Positions 25,104 to 50,079 of a stretch of 64,000 nucleotides of DNA are shown here, one piece after another. Under the pieces are notes generated by a model. It was not told the DNA's origin. It saw only the letters and a program-made list of their open reading frames with translations, and made no database searches. The position numbers and the translations under genes are program-made. Every line of letters starts with the position of its first letter. Position 1 is the first letter of the stretch. This stretch comes from Ptychodera flava (lineage: Eukaryota > Hemichordata > Enteropneusta > Ptychoderidae): NCBI RefSeq assembly GCF_041260155.1, contig NC_091933.1, positions 30,931,933 through 30,995,932 on the forward strand. The letters are read 5' to 3'.

Positions 25104-26060
25104 TGAAATTATCAAACACAAGACATATGTGACAAATATCATGGCAATAAGTACAGCCTTTTTGTAACGTTTGTGGAATAGTCGAAAGAAATTATGTGAT
25201 ACTGCCGTACACACAACAAATTGTTTTGGTCAATGAATTTAATTTTATAACTTTACAGAATTCGTTTTGTGTATAAATATTTTAGTAAAAGAATAAATTA
25301 CCTTGCCAGAATATCCAGTGTGCTGGCAGTCTGGCCAAGCCATCTTGCACATTTGCTTTGTGTTAAGACGTATATTTTCTGGCAGGAGAACTTGATTATC
25401 CCTTGGCAAGGGTCATCGATAGTACAATCCCGTCCGTTGTTATCATCGATAAGTACTTTTTTATAAGTTGAAGTACACATCTTGGACTTTAGGTGCTCCG
25501 ACGGAGCAGTAGCGGCTGCTCTTATAGGGCAGTTTGCCCGTGTAAAATCCACTTTGGTTGTTTTTACATGGCCGTCCATGGAACTCTAGGAAGTCTCTTT
25601 GGTCATCAGATCAGACAAGTTGACAAGGTCCATCTTGACCAGTCGAAAATACGAAAATGGTATTGAAAGCCTGATGCATCCACGAGGCAATCACATGCAT
25701 CTACAGAGTGAATTCCTTCTCGCTAGCCAACAAGATAGAGTAAGGCAAGCCATTTTATTTAACCAATCAGACTAAAATAGTTTCCTTCCACACAGGTGCA
25801 TTATGTAACCACTATGTAGCCCTTATTCAAATGCAGATTTGCAGTTGACCAGAGCCCTTGTCCTACTTTTCTGGGATAGGTCATTCTCCCAAACTCGCAT
25901 GCCAGGTGCATAATGACCTCTGTGAACCTTTCGACGTACAATGGGTCACTCCATGCCCTTGTGGGTATTCAAATCAAAAGTAGACGATTTATTGACAGTA
26001 ATTTTCAAATTTTAGAGAAGATTGGCCTGTTTTTCGTGGTATAAGTCATTAATCGCACCT

Positions 26061-26232
26061 CGTAAGTGAGCTGTTACAGTTGTAATCACCACACTTATGG
26101 TCAGGAACTTGTAAACATCACTCGGCCTTCGGCCTCGTGATGTTTACAAGTTCCTGACCATAAGCGGCCTCATGATGTTTACAAGTTCCTGACCATACGT
26201 GTGGTGATTACAACTGTAACAGCACACCTACT
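26061..26232. repeat. Hairpin with duplicated inner arm
   Basis: Outer arms contain GTTACAGTTGTAATCACCACA and its complement. The inner arm GATGTTTACAAGTTCCTGACC is present once in one direction and twice in the other, so alternative foldings are possible. Confidence 0.8.
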
Positions 26233-26246
26233 CGTGCAATTAACTA

Positions 26247-26662
26247 TATATACAAATAACAGCGAAAAGCTATTTTGTTAATATTTGTCAATAAAGAGCA
26301 GTTTATTTATTTATTTGTTTGTTTGTTTATTTGTTGATATGTATTTCTGGTGGTTTGGGTTAGGGTTAGGCTTAAGTTAGGGTTAGGGTTAGGGTTAGGG
26401 TTAGGCTTAAGTTAGGGTTAGGGTTAGACTTATTCACTCCCTCTTATATTGAGACTAACCCTAACCGTCTCAATATACCGTATAGAGGGAGTGAATAAGT
26501 CTAACCCTAACCCTAACCCTAACTTAAGCCTTATCCTAACCCTAACCCTAACCCTAACCATCGGAAATATGTATCAACAAACAAACAAACAAACAAATAA
26601 ATAAATAAACTGCTCTTTATTGACAAATATTAACAAAATAGCTTTTCGCTGTTATTTTATTA
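26247..26662. repeat. Palindrome holding inverted telomere-like (TTAGGG)n
   Basis: Outer arms share a sequence with TTTGTCAATAAAGAGCAG. Inside, TTAGGG repeats (about 26357-26432) face CCCTAA repeats (about 26456-26559) around a centre with TCACTCCCTC and its complement. Some repeat units are altered in the same way on both sides (AGGCTTAAGTTAGGG). TTAGGG is the usual animal telomere unit; here it is internal. Confidence 0.9.
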
Positions 26663-26894
26663 AAAATAACAAATAAACAAACACAAACACATACACACAA
26701 ACAAACACAGACACAAATAAACAAGTACGAGCCCCATGTGTCAAGAATTGGACCCAAGTCAATTGGACCCTGTGATTGATCGCGAGGTTTTACCAAATTA
26801 TGAACTCATACAATCTATTTGATCATCGCTTTGACTTAGCATACGTAGTTTTATGTTTGGAGTTCACTAGCAATTTATGAAGTCTTAGACGACC

Positions 26895-26975
26895 ACAGGT
26901 GCCTGGGTTGCCGGTGTACATGCATAGAGTGAGATCTCTCTCTATGCATGTACACCGACAAACCAGGCACCTGTG
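26895..26975. mobile_element. Ultra-short palindromic MITE, 81 bp, 8-bp duplication
   Basis: Arms start ACAGGTGCCTGG and end CCAGGCACCTGTG around AGATCT. AGACGACC is repeated exactly on both sides (26887-26894, 26976-26983). Confidence 0.8.
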
Positions 26976-27262
26976 AGACGACCATCATGTATCGGCCTTG
27001 GCTCAAAAAGCTCACCACGCAAATGTACCGTACGTACTGTACTTCACTGTTTAGCGCTGCGGGCCGGGTTCGTTACACAGTATTAATTACCGGTATATAA
27101 AGACCAGAGACTGGAACAACAAACTATGCAGTACAAGTCTTAGTCACGGTGTTGTTATGCCAGTCAGTGATACCGAACGTTAGCTGACCAACAAAATGTG
27201 TAATGATTCAGGTGCAGCCAACGGAGCTATTCATCGAAAAAGCTATTCCGAAAGCAATTTTT

Positions 27263-27870
27263 GAGGGCAGGGGAAATTTTAATTTTGCTAGGGCAGGGGA
27301 CATATTTTTAGGTGGCAGGGGAGCAAAATTAGTTTTTTTGTCGGGCAGGGCAGTTAGTTGTCTTGGGGACAGGGCTTGGCGAAAAACGCGGAGAGGGGAA
27401 GCTACTTTTAAAACGGGGACAGGGGAATTTCAGCCAAGGTATTTCCGGGGATGGGGACACAGTACATGTACTTTTGCCGTTTAAAGGCTACCCAGACTAC
27501 TTAGCCTATCGATTGATCCCACATCTCACTCTATGTACTGCGAGATTGAAACCAAATACAAGGCCACTGCAGTATGTGTCTGCATGAGAATGTTAATTTT
27601 CAGGTGAATTTTTTTCTCAGGGCAGGGGAAAATCGACAGTTTTTTTTTCATCACAGGGTAGGGTAGCTTCATGTCTGCAGGGGAAATGGAATGACAAAAA
27701 TTTGAGGGGAATTACTTCCAAGGCAGGGGAAATCAGCAATTTCTTTTCACCACAGGGCAGGGGAGCTCCAAACGTTCACAGTGGGGAGGGGAAACAGGCA
27801 AAAATATGTGGGGATCGGAGAAAAATGAAGTTTGAGTGCGGCGGGTAAGTCGAAAAATTTTCAGTGGGAG
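27263..27870. repeat. Degenerate GGGCAGGGGA-type repeat tract
   Basis: The word GGCAGGGGA and close variants recur at irregular spacing more than ten times, separated by T-rich pieces such as AATTTT. The G-runs could support quadruplex structures on the + strand. It has no convincing coding frame. Confidence 0.7.
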
Positions 27871-28019
27871 GGCAAATTATGAACAGCTAATTAATTACCC
27901 TCTTGACATAAAATTAGTCAGTTCACATTACTTGTCATTTACAATATATCTTATCATAGTAAGGACCCCTTTGAAAGTGCATAGTTCGTTGGCTGCACCT
28001 GATGATTAAATATAATCGG

Positions 28020-28290
28020 AGTGTCTATTGTCAGGCGCCTAGCGGAGTTCGTTAGTTCGTTAGAATGTACACTCATTCCTAGTTCGTTGGCTGCACCTGA
28101 TGATTAAATATAGTGGGCCGTGGCTATTGACAGGCGCCTGTCAATAGACAAAAGTTGGCTATTGACACGCGAGACTTTTTTCGCCAAACTTTACGTGATT
28201 TTAGCGAGAGAAACTGCCTCAATCTTCTCAGAATATTTTACTTAGCCATTTGCACGAAAAAATGGACAAAGTCGCCGTTGACTTTACCAT
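28020..28290. repeat. Fragments of the GACAGGCGCCTGTC palindrome family
   Basis: Holds the palindrome GACAGGCGCCTGTC flanked by CTATT and AATAG, followed by a stretch with GACTTTTTTCGCCA that matches, in diverged form, the central part of the large foldback at 30416-31897. A GGCTGCACCTGATGATTAAAT stretch occurs at about 27989 and again at 28090. Confidence 0.6.
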
Positions 28291-28299
28291 GCATGGTGT

Positions 28300-30410
28300 A
28301 ATTGGACTACTATGGCATCCGAGTCGGCGATCGATGATGCCGCCATCTTACGGTACACGGTGCATACTGGAAGCGGCAGGGTTTCGGTCCTGTTGACATG
28401 CACCATTTTCGCTCTCAATTGCAGTTGACAAGATTTTTTTTGTCTTTGATCAAAAGACGAAGAAACAACGACGAAAAGGCAATACAAATGCAGCGTTGTA
28501 CACTGTTTACAACATTAGAGCGCGAACTCTTTCATCATGTGTAAGACCCAGTCATAACCCTAACCATGGAGGTAGTACTATCTCCATGCCCTAACCGATA
28601 ACGTGTCATCAACGGTGACCAGGTGACGTCACTGTCGACATACACTGCCATGTAAAATTCATTCGAATACCATTTCGGTAAAAGTTTCGAGGCACATTTT
28701 TGAAAGGCATCTACTTGTGTCAGTTCAGTTACTGGCACGAAACTCTCTACCCTTATATCATAACGGAATGCAGACTCGAACTAGGGCTTCTTGTCTATAA
28801 CGGTCCCGTTTCAACGAAATGACCATTGACCGCAGGTGGTTTTTACAAAGGCAAAGACAGGCAAAATGGTAAATGAAAGTACACTGCACAGATATCAACT
28901 TTCGCTGTTGTGTTAATGATGTACCATTGCGACACAGGCTATTGAGCTTAGGTGTATAACATATCATGTGGCAAGTAAATTGACAGATACTGGCATGTCT
29001 TTGCAGAATTTTCAAGACAAAGTTTGGAAATATGTAGGAGATATTTCAGATTTCAGGTTACGTAGAAGTTTGACAAAATATAAATTAAGTGATCATAATT
29101 TGCGTGTTGAAATTTGTAGGAAATGTAAACATCATTTACCTTAATTTGTTTGAGATGTGATAGCAATGTAATAGAGATGATTTTCACTCTTTATTCACAT
29201 GCAAGAGTCGCATCTCTCAGTCAGAAAAATGGAACAGATTTTGTATGAGTATTAAAGAAAAAATGTGAGATATGATAAAGGTTGTGAAACAGAATTTTCG
29301 GAACCTTCAATATATTTAAGGAATTCTGATGTTTGCTGATAGAATTAATTTCAAATAATATCAAACAATGATCACTTGCAGGTTCAAGGCAAATCTGTTA
29401 GGGATAACCGCATTCCAGTCCAGAAACAAGAGAGAGGTAGAGATTGTGGCTTAATTGGTTGCGATTGCTTTCGCAGTCTCTCTTTGCTTTGCAGAACCAC
29501 TTTCACTGTTTGATCATAAATGGATGAGGAAGCACCCTTGTGATTGTTTCGAAAAAAATGATTTTTTATCCATTTCTGAAATATAGATCCACAAATAGAC
29601 AAAGGAAAATCTGAAGTAATTCAATATAATGTTTATTGTATTTGCAGACAACCTGGAAGGAATAGAGAATATTTATTGCACAATGTTATAAATGAAATGA
29701 ATGATATCATGAAGACTGTGTAGAAATCACAGAAAATATTTTTCAACATGAAGATGCCAAGTGGAGCTGCAGACTGTGACTCCATGAACAACATATATTA
29801 TTAGCATTTTCTATAAATTATTTATTTTTTTGGATTACAAATATAAATACAAAAGATATGTATATGTAAATATTAAAATATTTAACTATATTTCACTTGT
29901 CTAATCTCAAATTTTGGCATGTAAATAAAGTGAGGTTTTCACATTTAAACTATATTTCTCCATGTGTTTTAATTGTACTTATGCTTGGAGAAAAATCTTA
30001 AATCTTCCGGCATCAGCTGAAAGCCTAATAAGTGTAGCTGAGAAAAATTATTTGTTGAGTAAAAAGGCAATCAGAGTTCATTTTTCATCTCTGTAGCAAT
30101 CGTCAAACATACAGGATATTTTTCACTAACCAAACAAGCTTGTAACATCTTTGGGAATAGCACTGTGAATATTGTTATAAAGAAAGCAATGTTTGTTAGA
30201 GAAAGAAGTTTCAATTTTGTGAGAGTAGTGTGACTTAATTTTGCTTCCCCCTCCAACTTATCTGCCAAGTTTATATAGAAGATCCATATTGTAGAACTTT
30301 TTAGCACGTTCAAAAAGAAAGGCATGATGTTAAAAGTTATTGCAATGTTTAATCCTAAGTTTAAAATGAGGAAAAATTATTACCCAAACGGTTTAATTCC
30401 GGATACAGTT
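28300..30410. other. AT-rich sequence, no gene recognised
   Basis: Several short open frames occur, but none has recognisable protein similarity, codon bias or splice context that I can support. The stretch lies between two related foldback repeats and may be the inside of a larger element. Confidence 0.4.
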
Positions 30411-30415
30411 TTGTA

Positions 30416-31897
30416 GTACCCAAGGTCATTGACTTTGCGATGCCACGAACATGCAAGGCCGCATGCAGAGGGTGAACATCAACCGATCTGGGGGTCAAAG
30501 GTTACAGTGTTGGCTCTCCGATCGTTAGTTGAGATTTAACGAATCTTTCGCTCTGGCTCGTGCCGCAAGCTGTACTTGGCTGTAAAGTTCAACTTGTTGT
30601 GCTTCTGGTACTTTAACCTTGTTATTTTGGGCCATCTGCCGATATTTTAGAATGTCTTCACCACTGTAATAGCCATTTCTCAGCGCAGCCGCGGAGCCAT
30701 GTTGAAGGCGATCAGAGTGTCGCGGCCGTCGAAAATCGCCATGAATGCCTTGACAGTTGTGACGTTAAGTACTTTTTTCAACTTTTACACTGCAAAACGG
30801 GCTTAATCAACACCGAAACATTGTATTGTACAGTACAAGTATGATCTATAGGCCAAAATATACGTGCACTGTGCAGAGCATGTACGTGCTAGAGCTCGGG
30901 TGATGAAGCTTACAGTACGGCACCGCGGATGACCGGCTTTCGCTACTGCGTTCAAAACGTTGAATTTGTGACGTGTTGGCACTTATTTTGTAAATTTTTC
31001 ATGGAAAAATAATGTGTTCTTCATTTAAGTGGAGAAAGAACAGTTTATTTTGCTAAAATGCGGTGAATTTTGGCGAAAAACGTCCCGCGTGTCAATAGCC
31101 ATTTTTTGTCTATTGACAGGCGCCTGTCAATAGCCGGATTCTGTCTATTGACAGGCGCCTGTCAATAGACACTCCGTTAAATATAATCGGAGTGTCTATT
31201 GTCAGGCGCCTAGCGCCTGGCTATTGACACGCGGGACGTTTTTCGCCATAATTCACCACATTTTAGTGAAAAAAACTGCTCTTCTTCGACGTAAATGAAG
31301 AAAACATTGTTCTGCCATGTAGTGATTACAAAATAAGTTCTAATACGTCGGAAAATCAATATTTTACAATGCTAGCGAAAGCCGTCACGTACGGTACGTC
31401 GTAGGCGTTCACCGTGTCACTCTAGCATAACCACGGTCCTGCATACGCGATTGGTAATACCGCGATTGCCGATAATTATTTGGTACAATGCCACCCTTTT
31501 AGTGATGATGGAGTCCGTTTTGCATTGTAAAAGTCGGAAAATTTTAGTAGTTCACGTCAGAGAACTGTCATGACAGGCATCGTGATTTCCGATGGCCGCG
31601 ACATTGACAGCTTGATCGCTTTCAATATAGCTCCGCATGCCTGCATTGAGAAACGACTATTACGATAGTGACAACATTCTAAAACGTCGTCAGATAATCC
31701 AAAATACAAGCAAAATATACCCGACGCGTAACTTCACGGCCTAGAACGGCACGAAGCAAGAGCCAGAGATAAAGATACGATGAGTCTCAACGGGGAGCCG
31801 ACACTGTAAGCTTTGACCTCCAGTTCCCAGTTCGGGTCAGCACTGCTATGCTGCGGCCTCCATGGGGCCTCCAGCTCCATGGTATGACCTTGGGTAC
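30416..31897. mobile_element. Large foldback element, ~1.5 kb
   Basis: The ends are GTACCCAAGGTCAT and its complement. The arms are imperfect inverted copies over about 740 bases (for example the CGGAGCTATATTGAAAG-like stretch is present on both sides in diverged form). The centre carries GACACTCCG...CGGAGTGTC and repeated GACAGGCGCCTGTC palindromes. No coding frame seen. Confidence 0.75.
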
Positions 31898-32066
31898 GAC
31901 AAAACTGAACGCGGAAATTAAATAATATCTATCTCTTGGGTCCAATTGACCAGTTCCCTTGTCGAAAGGTTCATTGTGAACATTTGTACTAGGAGGTTGT
32001 ACGGCTGAAGCTGTATTTAACCTTCGAAAATAACCTCATTCAAACTTTGGGCATTAACCTTTGTAC

Positions 32067-32161
32067 TAGCCCTGCGTACGATGCTGTGTGTTCCGCTACA
32101 GCTATTCGCCGCAGCGGGGCGAATAGCTGTAGCGGAACACACTGCATCGTACGCAGGGCTA
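32067..32161. mobile_element. Ultra-short palindromic MITE P1, 95 bp, 9-bp duplication
   Basis: TAGCCCTGCGTACGATG at the left and its complement at the right surround a core palindrome with ACAGCTATTCGCC. CCTTTGTAC is repeated exactly on both sides. The whole element is a nearly perfect hairpin. Confidence 0.9.
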
Positions 32162-32291
32162 CCTTTGTACAAGATTGCAATGCAACCTTTGACTTGGATT
32201 GTTTTGAATCAAAGCTTTGTCTAAGCTTCAGCATGAACGCCAGCACAACCTTGGAGGGAATCGACCTTCAACAAAGGTGGTGCACAATACC

Positions 32292-32385
32292 TAGCCCTGC
32301 GTACAGGTCTGTGTGTTCCGGCGTTATACGGCCTCCACGGGAGGCCGTATAACGCCGGGAACACACAGACCTGTACGCAGGGCTA
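32292..32385. mobile_element. Ultra-short palindromic MITE P2, 94 bp, 9-bp duplication
   Basis: Has the same outer ends as P1 (TAGCCCTGCGTAC) and the same TGTGTTCC junction, but a different core palindrome, GGCGTTATACGGCCTCC. CACAATACC is repeated exactly on both sides. It lies only 130 bases from P1. Confidence 0.9.
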
Positions 32386-33019
32386 CACAATACCAAGCAT
32401 TTGCGGAGGAAGTGCAGCAGTCACCGCTACCGAACAGAGGTCCTAGGCTACAACATTCAGGAACATATGAAAGAAAACTATTACCTAAGTCCAGGTCGAG
32501 ATAGATTGCAGATTTCATGTCTCAGCGCTGTGGCGAACACACAAATATTACGACAAAACTCCATTGCTAGAGAGCAACCAGGCCACGCTGGACTATATGG
32601 GTACGTATTTACACGAAAGCAAGTTCTGGTGTATTTTGCAGCCGTGCTTGCAGTAGAATCTACAAGGAATTATTGTACATCTTTGAGATCTCTCATCCCC
32701 TATCACAGGAGAGGATACATCCTGTAGAGACGATTGTGTTGTAAGGTGGAAGGGTCCAAGGACTTTTATCCGCGGGTGAGCAGATTTACGAGTACTCGGT
32801 GTGCGCATGACCACTAAGTGTTATGACGTGCCTGCACCCCTGCGAACTCTGGCAGAATGAGGGCTTGACCTTAGATATCGGTGGACCTGTTGAAATACCG
32901 GGGAGGGGGCCCTTGGAAGATTTCGGGGGGGGGGGGAGATTCCGAGAGGGTGCCTTAACAAAAAATTCTACAAACAAACCTGACAAATGAACAAGCCAAA
33001 CTTCTTATATTTTGATATT

Positions 33020-33400
33020 GTATGTGCTGAAAAAGTAAAAAGACTTATTTTTGCTCAAACTTTCCTCAATACAACTTTCAACCACTCTCACAAGATCAAG
33101 AATGAAAATTATGGGTCACTGATCAAAGTTTACTACTAGAGAAACAAAGTACCTGACAATTACCTATGTTTGAAGTTCAAAATGGCCTCAAATCCCAGTG
33201 TTTTATACTCTCTGGGAAAAAAAACAAAAAACATTTTTGATTTTCAAAGAACTAAGATGGTTAAAATTTTTCTTACTCCAAGAGCTTAAAACGAGCCCCC
33301 ATAAGTGGTAGATCAGAAAAGAACTGCAAGTTTGGGAGTCAAAATATGTCCCTGAGGTGCATTCTACCTTGAATGACAAAGATTCCACAACTTTCCAAAA
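33020..33400 (-). repeat. Dispersed repeat, inverted partner of 37195-37560
   Basis: Shares, in reverse, a diverged series of motifs with 37195-37560, including TCTGATCTACCACTT, GTTTCTCT, ATTTTGAA and the end CTACCTT. About 370 bases. No coding frame. Confidence 0.6.
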
Positions 33401-33503
33401 TTGTAGCACTTCACCTCCATAATAATAATGTGTTCATAGTTGCAGGAGTCATTTTTTGCAGAGAACTGATACCAAAGACTCCTGACAAATGGACTGAGGA
33501 CAC

Positions 33504-33676
33504 TAGCTGTGGGTCCATAGATGTGGTGTTTTCAGACAGGATTTCTGCCTTTTACAGGCTGGTTTTGACTTTCAAATTTTTTTTGTGGTGGTGGGGTTGA
33601 ATATGTAAGAGTTAAAACCAGCCTTTAAAAGGCAAAAATCCCATCCGAAAACACCACAGCTATGGACCCACAGCTA
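33504..33676. mobile_element. Palindromic foldback MITE, copy 2 (TAGC...GCTA family)
   Basis: Second copy of the element at 59-226, with a longer T-rich loop. It is flanked by TGAGGACAC on the left and TGATGACAC on the right, an 8-of-9 match, so a 9-base duplication with one later change. Confidence 0.85.
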
Positions 33677-34694
33677 TGATGACACATCCGGAGACAAGAC
33701 ATTGTCACACAGCTACATAAAGTGCTGCCTTGCCATACAGGCCAAACACGTTAATTAACATAGAAGTCTACATGCTTTTGAACAGTAACAATTTAATACT
33801 TCAGTTGTACAGTATATTTCAATTACAGGAGTTACCATGTAAAAAGACAAGGCAGATATAAATACACTTTAATATTTTGTGCCATTTTAAGCAAAGCTGG
33901 TGATGACTTTCCTCGGCACTTTCATACAGGAGTTTATTCCACATTTCGCAAACAAGATAAAGAAAATAACACAAGTCATGTTTTGCATCGTATCAAGAGT
34001 AAGGAAACAAAATTGTAAAAAGAAAGCACTTTCTTCTATAGGCTGTTGCTTGCTCGTGATGCTTACACAGACACTCAAAACTGTTGTTGTCCAGTTAAAG
34101 ATGCTATTATTTTGAAAATGTGGGTAGCTGTGTTCATAAAACTCTATGAGCTACCATATCCTTTCAGACAATCATTGACTGGTATCCTGGACAAGCCAGT
34201 TCAGAGTACAAAAGTACCCGATGCCTTATCAAATGATAAATAAAATAGCTACCGAGGGAATTTGTTTAACATCTATATCTTTCCAAGTTTCAGGAACTTT
34301 TTACAAAATATTTTGATTCATTCAACAATGGCTGAGGTTCATTTATAATTCAGTGGATAGTATATAGTGTTTTACACCAGTGATGCGAATCTTCTAGTTT
34401 AGGGAGCAAATAATAAATAGATACCCTCTGGATCATTTGATACTTTTTGCAATAACCTTTACGAAACTTCTTGCATTGTAATTAACAGTACGTGTTACAG
34501 CAACTGATAGAGAGAACTTTGGGTGCTTGTGGATCAGCAGACTACAAACATCAGTAAGATAAGTTCTGATTTAAGATAGGTTCCTTTGCTTTCGATATTC
34601 AGATCGATCATAAATGTAATGTCATCATATTTTGGTGCCAACATGGTACAGGTCCATCACTGAGAATGCAGGGTTCACAATATTTACAACGGAT

Positions 34695-48224
<13,530 letters not shown>

Positions 48225-48260
48225 CTGAAAAGCAAACAAATTGGGATAGGTAAGAATTTA

Positions 48261-48360
48261 NNNNNNNNNNNNNNNNNNNNNNNNNNNNNNNNNNNNNNNN
48301 NNNNNNNNNNNNNNNNNNNNNNNNNNNNNNNNNNNNNNNNNNNNNNNNNNNNNNNNNNNN
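48261..48360. other. Assembly gap (100 N)
   Basis: Exactly 100 N, the usual size for a gap of unknown length. It lies just upstream of the first resolved ACAD9 exon and may hide the preceding exon. Confidence 1.
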
Positions 48361-48742
48361 GTCAAATGCTTATAGTGTCATAACACAACTGTAGGAAAGT
48401 TAAGTACACACGCAAAAAAAAATGACAAACCCACCATGTCGTCAATTCGGTGTAAACACACGACGAATCCCAGAGCTAATGCATCTGTAGCATTCTTGAC
48501 AGGCAAAAGTCGGTTTCGTAGTCTTTCAACAAGTCACGCGACAAACGGCTAAATGGACTCAGATCTGAAGCGCATATCCCTGCAAATTGAGCATACAATA
48601 CTTTATCAGACGTTTGATCGCCACGTTTACCTTTAAGAGTGGACAGTGTTACCATCCAATCTGGCCGTGCGTCCTAAATGTCCAAAGGTCAACAAATACA
48701 ATTCTTTTAGATTCTCACTCTCGTGATCAACAGTAGTCTTTT

Positions 48743-48822
48743 CAATCGGGTTTGAACCCACAACCTACGGTATCAGTCAGCTAGCCGAGAAGCAACAGAC
48801 AGAACCGCTCGGCCAAATCCGC
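48743..48822 (-). repeat. tRNA-derived SINE head
   Basis: On the minus strand, TTTGGCCGAGCGGTTC resembles the pol III A box and GGTTCAAACCC the B box, spaced as in a Leu/Ser-type tRNA. It resembles 61717-61801 over its whole length, so it is a repeat family and not a functional tRNA gene. Confidence 0.65.
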
Positions 48823-48852
48823 TAGGTTGTTACATTTTTTTCTGACTGAGAC

Positions 48853-49187
48853 CTAGACTTGGTTCAAGTCGGTGAATTTAAAAAAAATAAAATCATTTAT
48901 AATAGTTTCTCCTGTGTCTCTCCTATTTCGTACAAACCTATCCGGAATTTGGCAGCTCGCGCCAGGTTTTCCCAGCGATTGAATGCGTCACGTTTGAGTC
49001 TGCGCAGTAGTGAGTTAGTTTCTGCCGGATTCCGGGTGAAACTCCGCTGTATAGCGTTCACTCCACTCATCGCGTTCACCCTACTCATCGCGTCCACTCA
49101 CGCGCGCGTTTCACATGAAAGCAAAATACAAATCATTGCGTTCACTCCACTCAAACATTCACAAATCACAGACTTGAACCAAGTCTA
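48853..49187. mobile_element. MITE, 335 bp, exact 8-bp duplication
   Basis: The ends are CTAGACTTGGTTCAAGTC and the complement GACTTGAACCAAGTCTA. ACTGAGAC is repeated exactly at 48845-48852 and 49188-49195. It is the short relative, in reverse orientation, of the element at 13060-14128. Likely hAT-type or another 8-base-duplicating superfamily. Confidence 0.9.
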
Positions 49188-49195
49188 ACTGAGAC

Positions 49196-49611
49196 CCCTC
49201 TACACATTGTAAAGTTCAGAGGCACTTACGTTCGCACGTTCGCTATCACATATCGCACAAAACTTTATGGAAGCAATGAATATACATCGCTTAAACTGGG
49301 CAATAGACAGCCTCGGGGACAATTCTGTCCACCACAAGTGACGCGGAGAGTTGAATGAGGATTAAATGAATTAAAGTATGAATTATGCGAGAGCACTACA
49401 CAAGAGGGAATGCGATGTCGACAAGCACTCACTATAGTTCTATTGTTAAGTTGCTTTCTGATCGATATAGTGGTATGATATACAAAATAAATTTCGAGAA
49501 GATCAACTCTAAATCCTATGCATTACTTCGAAATTACAACGTTGCTCTTCCTCTTTGTCTCTCTCTCTGTCTCTCTCTCACTGTCTTTCTCTCATACAGA
49601 CGTATAGATAT
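49196..49611. other. ACAD9 5' flank, no exon assigned
   Basis: A good minus-strand donor (GTAAGT at 49224-49229) follows an open stretch, so an upstream exon is possible, but the translation does not match the ACAD9 N-terminus and I do not call it. Confidence 0.3.
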
Positions 49612-49723
<112 letters not shown>

Positions 49724-50079
49724 ATTCGCGCTCACCGGGAAGTACAATGCACAGTGTGGTTTCGTAGAACAGTATGTATGCATACATGCGTATAGAGAGG
49801 GGGGAAACAGAGACAGAGACAGGCAGACAGGTAGACAGACAGACAGACAGACAGACAGAGACTCGAGTTCGATATATCTGCAAGAGGAACGACGTAAACT
49901 TAATAATTTGTAAGGTCACCAGGGACACCTTCAGACGAAAAAATACAGTAGCATTACTTAATTTTCATGCTTTTCGAGCATTCTAGCCTTAATAGTTCGC
50001 AAATATCTACAGAGCCCGAACAAAGCGATGCTAAACGCTTGCGTAACATCAGTGTAACAGATGGTTTTACAGAAGTTAG

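Larger units (their letters stand above)
24361..26740. mobile_element. TIR element, 2.4 kb, containing a recombinase-like exon
   Basis: The ends are inverted copies of about 80 bases, starting CACATGGGGCTCGTACTTG on the left and ending with its complement on the right. Inside are a smaller foldback, a recombinase-like exon, a hairpin and the inverted telomere-like repeats. No clear target duplication is seen at the ends. Confidence 0.7.

Noticed and set aside
24764-25579. Two-exon recombinase gene joining 25298-25579 to 24764-25103
   Set aside because: The donor and acceptor look good, but the joined frame meets a stop at once, so the pieces are not called as one gene.
26357-26559. True chromosome end
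   Set aside because: The TTAGGG units are few, inverted and embedded within a palindrome with unique sequence on both sides.
30071-30325. 84-residue hydrophobic frame
   Set aside because: No family recognised and no splice or codon support; AT-rich chance frame is more likely.
49230-49340. ACAD9 upstream exon
   Set aside because: A consensus donor is present, but the translation does not match the conserved region expected before DSKQID.
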